Below, piece after piece: positions 5,818-8,874 of a stretch of DNA of 8,874 bases. Location: the NCBI GenBank assembly GCA_028277515.1, contig JANQGC010000111.1, positions 1-8,874 of the forward strand, written 5' to 3'. Source of the stretch: Anaerolineae bacterium (GTDB taxonomy: Bacteria > Chloroflexota > Anaerolineae > Promineifilales > Promineifilaceae). The position numbers and the translations under genes were made by a program. The notes under the pieces were generated by a model. The model worked only from the letters and a program-made list of their open reading frames with translations. It did not search any database and had not been told where the DNA came from. The first letter of the stretch is position 1. Each line of letters starts with the position of its first letter.

Positions 5818-6936
5818 ATGGTTGATCAGGCAAATCAAAACACCGATTCTACCCAAAGCCCCACAGCCCTCACGGACGACACGGCGGCGATTGCTGCCAA
5901 CCCGGAAGTGCAAGATGCTTTCGAGAAAGTGTTTGGTCCCAGCGGCGATGGATCACCCCGGCGTGGTCCTACCGCCAAAGAGAGGCAGTTGCAGCAACAA
6001 GCCGATGACGAATTACCGACCGGCGATCAGGATGACACCGGTGATACTGATAAGCCAGAACCAACCGACCAGACGAGCGATCAGACAGATGATCAGGATA
6101 CCGACACCACCGATGATGGTGACGATGTTACCCTTGACCCTGTGTTGATGCACGCCGCGAAACGTGCCGGTATGACCGACGAGGAAATAAACGATTTCTG
6201 GAAAGAAAGCCCGGAAGTCGCCGAAAGAACCTTCGGTCGCCTGTACGAGCAGTACAACGATCTTACCGACAGATATGCCAGGTTGGGACAGGTGAACGCC
6301 AACGATGTCCTGCCCGCTGGCCCCCAACATACCGCCACTTCCCCGCCGCCACGGCCAGAGCTTACCCAAAACAATAACCAGCCCGATGTGCTGGAAGAGA
6401 TTTACGGGCAAGATCAACTGGCGGCGTTTCAGCAAAATTACGGCGAGAACTTTTCTAAAGATATTCTCACGCCGATGCTGAAACACATGGAGAACCAAAT
6501 CGCCCCGGTGCGCAATTACTATCAAGAGCAACAACAGTTGCAGATGGCGCAGCAGGTCGATCAATTCTTTACGGGGTTAGATAAGTCTTTCCAAAAGCTG
6601 TATGGTAACGGTGAGAGCGTTAGTGCGCTACAGCATAACAACCGCGTGGAGATGTGCAATCTCGCTGATAACATCATGCGAGGCGCATCCGTCAGCGGTG
6701 TTAGCATGACCGTTCAAGAAGCCATGGAGCGGGCCAATTCACATTTTGCCATGCCCCATGTGCAGGAACTTGAACGCCAGCGTATCACACAGCAGGTAAG
6801 AAGCCGATCCAAGCAGGTGACGCATCGTCCGCAACAACGGCGCGGCGGCAAGGCAGACGCCCCACCGCCCAAGTCCGACGATGCCGCCATTGATGCCGTC
6901 ACCAAAATGATGCAGGAAAAAGGTATCTTAACATAG
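5818..6936 (+). CDS. Scaffold-like acidic protein upstream of the major capsid gene
   Basis: A 372-residue protein in the scaffold position, directly before the capsid gene. Residues 1-60 are polar and low-complexity. Residues 63-103 are extremely Asp/Thr/Gln-rich and should be disordered. A helical segment follows at 117-157 (T-D-E-E-I-N-D-F-W), then a Pro-rich linker at 165-190, a second helical region rich in Gln at 220-265, and a basic stretch at 319-345 ending in a short helix 354-372. This acidic-N, helical, basic-C layout suits a scaffolding protein, whose basic end binds the capsid protein inside the procapsid. No Ser/His/Asp protease motif is evident, so it is not an obvious protease-scaffold fusion. 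The start at 5818 is the first ATG after an in-frame TAA at 5806-5808; the next Met is residue 111. There is no Shine-Dalgarno. Confidence 0.75.
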   Translation: MVDQANQNTDSTQSPTALTDDTAAIAANPEVQDAFEKVFGPSGDGSPRRGPTAKERQLQQQADDELPTGDQDDTGDTDKPEPTDQTSDQTDDQDTDTTDDGDDVTLDPVLMHAAKRAGMTDEEINDFWKESPEVAERTFGRLYEQYNDLTDRYARLGQVNANDVLPAGPQHTATSPPPRPELTQNNNQPDVLEEIYGQDQLAAFQQNYGENFSKDILTPMLKHMENQIAPVRNYYQEQQQLQMAQQVDQFFTGLDKSFQKLYGNGESVSALQHNNRVEMCNLADNIMRGASVSGVSMTVQEAMERANSHFAMPHVQELERQRITQQVRSRSKQVTHRPQQRRGGKADAPPPKSDDAAIDAVTKMMQEKGILT

Positions 6937-6942
6937 CTGCTG

Positions 6943-6971
6943 TGTGGGTGTAACTTTTAACAACACTCACA
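6943..6971 (+). repeat. Hairpin directly before the capsid-gene ribosome binding site
   Basis: GTGGGTGT (6944-6951) pairs with ACACTCAC (6963-6970), with one G-T wobble and an 11-base loop; T6943 and A6971 add a ninth pair. The 3' arm abuts AAGGAG at 6971-6976. No T-run follows, so it is not a terminator. A 5'-side hairpin this close to a strong ribosome binding site could stabilise a processed capsid mRNA or tune initiation. Confidence 0.5.
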
Positions 6972-6983
6972 AGGAGTTATGAT

Positions 6984-8078
6984 ATGGCAGTTGGAATAGC
7001 AAACAGCGATCTCGTTGACTTAACGAGAACCACCCAAAAAAATCTGCCTGATCTTGAGTTTGAAACGGCGTTGGAGTATCAAAAGTACCCCGTCTGCAAC
7101 ATCATGTTTGCCAAGGACAAGCGCCAAGTCGAGTCGGGTACGTCCATTCAACGTAACATCATCCTCGACACCAGCGGCAACGCCCGCCACGTCCGTCTTT
7201 ATCAAAAGACTTCGATCAACGTGGCCAACGTGCAAAACTTAATCACGGCACCCTGGGTGCAAGCTCAGACGCACTACTCGATTGAGCGGCGCGAGGCATT
7301 GCGCAACCGCGAACCGGCTAAGTTTGTGGAGCTTATCAAAAGCCGCCGTATTGACGGCAAGCTCGACCTGGCCGATCTCTTTGAAGAAACCGGCTGGGAA
7401 TCGCCCGCCAATGCCAACGACGATTTGCACCCTTACGGGATTCCCTATTGGATCAGCCATTTGGATAATAGCGAAAGCTCCGCCGGAGCCTTTAGCGGTG
7501 ACACCGTGCGCTACACCGGCGGCACCACCAGTACCACCAAGGGCGGCATCGACGGATCGACCAAGACCAAGTGGGCCAATTGGGCGGCGACTTATACGGC
7601 CATCAATGCCGATTTCGTGAAACGGCTGCGCAAGGCGTTTCATGCAACCAGCTTCACGTCGCCCATCACCGTCGATGATCTCAAGGGCGGCTATGCGTCC
7701 AATTTCCGGCTCTACATGAATTTGGACACTTTGACCGAGTATGAAGATTTGGTCACAAACCAAAACGACAATCTCGGCAAAGACCTGGACCCGTTCCATG
7801 GCATGACCACCTTCCGTCGTGTCCCCATTATTTATACGCCGCAACTGGATAGTTACAGTCCGGGCAATTCCAGCACCACCTCTGATCCGGTGTACGGGTT
7901 GAATCACGAAAAATTCTTCCCCATCGTGCAAGAAGGCGACTGGATGCGCGAGGAAGACCCAATGAGCGATGTGGAGCAACACAACGTCATCACCACCTTC
8001 ATTGACAGTTCCTATCAGTTCTTCTGCAAAAACGTCCGTCAAGGCGGATTCGTTTTGCATAAGTTGTTGGCCGCTTAA
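6984..8078 (+). CDS. Major capsid protein, HK97-like fold expected
   Basis: A 364-residue protein that should build the icosahedral shell. It starts after AAGGAG (6971-6976) with 7 bases of spacing, the best ribosome binding site of the window, as expected for the most abundant virion protein. The N-terminal part (residues 1-60: 'DLTRTTQKNLPDLEFETALEY' region and the conserved-looking G-T-S-I-Q-R) precedes a likely extended loop region at about 60-100. A long helix lies near 100-135 and a Gly/Thr/Ser-rich insertion at about 165-195, which may form a surface loop. Residues 205-260 resemble P-domain helices, and 272-320 (H-G-M-T-T-F-R-R-V-P-I) a C-terminal strand segment. Mass is about 40 kDa and no N-terminal delta domain is apparent. 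Identification rests on position between a scaffold-like and a cement-like gene plus overall sequence character. Confidence 0.85.
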   Translation: MAVGIANSDLVDLTRTTQKNLPDLEFETALEYQKYPVCNIMFAKDKRQVESGTSIQRNIILDTSGNARHVRLYQKTSINVANVQNLITAPWVQAQTHYSIERREALRNREPAKFVELIKSRRIDGKLDLADLFEETGWESPANANDDLHPYGIPYWISHLDNSESSAGAFSGDTVRYTGGTTSTTKGGIDGSTKTKWANWAATYTAINADFVKRLRKAFHATSFTSPITVDDLKGGYASNFRLYMNLDTLTEYEDLVTNQNDNLGKDLDPFHGMTTFRRVPIIYTPQLDSYSPGNSSTTSDPVYGLNHEKFFPIVQEGDWMREEDPMSDVEQHNVITTFIDSSYQFFCKNVRQGGFVLHKLLAA

Positions 8079-8121
8079 TTTTTAATCATCATTTAAACGT
8101 CATTCGAGAAAGGAATGTATG
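8079..8121 (+). other. Short gap between capsid and decoration genes
   Basis: An A/T-rich 43-base spacer with no terminator or promoter visible. AAAGGA at 8109-8114 is the ribosome binding site of the next gene. ATGs occur at 8115 (another frame), 8119 and 8122; the last has the usual 7-base spacing, the same as in the capsid gene. Confidence 0.5.
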
Positions 8122-8874
8122 ATGGTTCAATACAGTGCAGACGACATCAAGCCCAAAATGGTGTACTATGAGGGCAGCGATGAATTGCAGGAAGGCTATG
8201 CGCTCTGCTACAACCGGGACAATACCGGCGGCGGCGTAGCCTCTGCGGATAACTCGCGCGGTGTCAACGTAGAACAACCGGCGGCAGGCAATATCGAGGA
8301 TTTTGCGGGTGTGGTGGCTCCCACCACACCTAAAACCGGACCCTGTTGGATAGAAATTCTTGTCCCGGAGTCGTGGGGTCCGGTGGTCAATGTTTACACC
8401 GACCAGAATTGCACCATCAACAGCACCTTACTGGCCGTTCAGCCGGGAAGCTATGCGCTGGGTGGCAGCGATGATGGACGGATTGTGGCCAAAGCCTTGC
8501 AGACGGTGGATCGTTCCTCAACCAACGGATTGGCACAAGCCACCCTGGGCGGCGTTGATCCGGCGTCGATTGTGTCGGCAGCTTCACGTACCTCCGTGCA
8601 GTTGCCGACGGCAGCCATTTGGGACAATTTTCCCTTAGAGGCATTGCGCGCCAATGCGTTTGCCGGGGCTTTTTTGGAAGCCGATTTCCGTCAAGCGGGT
8701 GAAGTGCCCGACCGAGTGTTTACCGGCGACGCCACTGCCGATGTCACGGAAAATGCCATCGCCAACGGTGAATACACACTGCTGGTGTCGGCAGACAATG
8801 AAGAGGCGGCGGCTCAATGGGACGTGCCGATTACCCTGTCCGGCGGCAACAAATGGGGATTTGAAGCGAGAGTT
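8122..8874 (+). CDS. Capsid decoration/cement-like protein with a second beta-rich domain, 3' end missing
   Basis: The frame is open for 251 codons to the window edge. Residues 13-130 resemble cement-type proteins that follow phage capsid genes. They show Y15-Y-E-G and G25-Y-A-L-C-Y-N, then a V-E-Q-P element at 50-53, F61-A-G-V-V-A at 61-66, and alternating strands through W76-I-E-I, V-Y-T-D and D-G-R-I-V-A. After a Ser/Ala/Thr linker (about 131-162), residues 167-251 begin a second unit (A179-F-A-G-A-F-L-E-A-D-F, then K244-W-G-F-E-A-R-V) that looks like the start of a lectin-like beta sandwich. The start is placed at 8122 on ribosome-binding-site spacing; 8119 would add one Met. It lies 43 bases after the capsid stop and is surely co-transcribed. 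Decoration proteins bind the expanded shell and a second domain could project as a head fibre; this is inference. Confidence 0.7.
   Translation, partial: MVQYSADDIKPKMVYYEGSDELQEGYALCYNRDNTGGGVASADNSRGVNVEQPAAGNIEDFAGVVAPTTPKTGPCWIEILVPESWGPVVNVYTDQNCTINSTLLAVQPGSYALGGSDDGRIVAKALQTVDRSSTNGLAQATLGGVDPASIVSAASRTSVQLPTAAIWDNFPLEALRANAFAGAFLEADFRQAGEVPDRVFTGDATADVTENAIANGEYTLLVSADNEEAAAQWDVPITLSGGNKWGFEARV

Noticed and set aside
5681..6148. 155-residue + strand ORF spanning the terminator and the scaffold start
   Set aside because: Begins inside the terminator stem and continues as an out-of-frame shadow of the scaffold-like gene, with Pro/Arg/Met-rich sequence.
6013..6564. 183-residue - strand ORF opposite the scaffold-like gene
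   Set aside because: Antisense shadow with no start signals; its Ile/Val-rich stretches come from complementing Asp/Thr-rich codons.
7239..8060. 273-residue - strand ORF opposite the major capsid gene
   Set aside because: Long only because G/C-rich third positions of the capsid gene suppress antisense stops; no ribosome binding site and no family resemblance.

Overview
The window reads as the packaging and head-assembly module of a tailed double-stranded DNA bacteriophage (Caudoviricetes) or a prophage. The diagnostic genes stand in the usual order on the + strand: small terminase, large terminase, portal, a zinc-ribbon protein, a scaffold-like acidic protein, a major capsid protein and a decoration/cement protein that runs off the right edge. 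The host cannot be named from this sequence. Sigma70-like promoters, AAGGA-type ribosome binding sites and a lipoprotein signal peptide point to a bacterium, probably Gram-negative. The EF-hand loop of the first + strand protein and the look of several structural proteins recall phage contigs of environmental, possibly planctomycete-like, hosts; that is an impression, not a demonstration.

Layout. Positions 1-598 hold two - strand genes: a 167-residue protein with a Cys/His zinc-finger-like N-terminus, and the 5' part of a predicted lipoprotein whose start lies inside the 3' end of the first gene. Positions 599-692 are a divergent promoter region in which the two predicted -10 boxes overlap, so the leftward pair and the rightward structural operon may exclude one another. 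Positions 693-3294 carry a small EF-hand-loop protein, TerS and TerL; TerS and TerL overlap by about 200 bases. A 136-base non-coding gap with two small hairpins precedes the portal gene (3431-5281), which is followed closely by an FmdB-type zinc-ribbon gene (5288-5626).

A clear intrinsic terminator (5672-5709) ends this first block. Next comes an AT-rich leader with four tandem 9-bp units, an UP-element-like tract and a promoter-like sequence so close to the next ATG that the scaffold-like gene (5818-6936) may be translated from a leaderless or nearly leaderless mRNA. The major capsid gene (6984-8078) has the best ribosome binding site in the window and a hairpin directly in front of it. The decoration gene starts at about 8122 and is cut by the window end.

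How it works together. TerS and TerL recognise, cut and pump DNA through the portal; the scaffold-like protein would organise the capsid protein into a procapsid; the decoration protein would coat the expanded shell. No maturation protease is visible between portal and capsid gene, which suggests P22/T7-style protease-free assembly or a protease encoded elsewhere. The terminator plus second promoter separates low-copy packaging and portal proteins from high-copy scaffold, capsid and cement proteins. The least explained parts are the leftward zinc-finger/lipoprotein pair, the overlapping divergent promoters, and the repeat-bearing leader before the scaffold gene.
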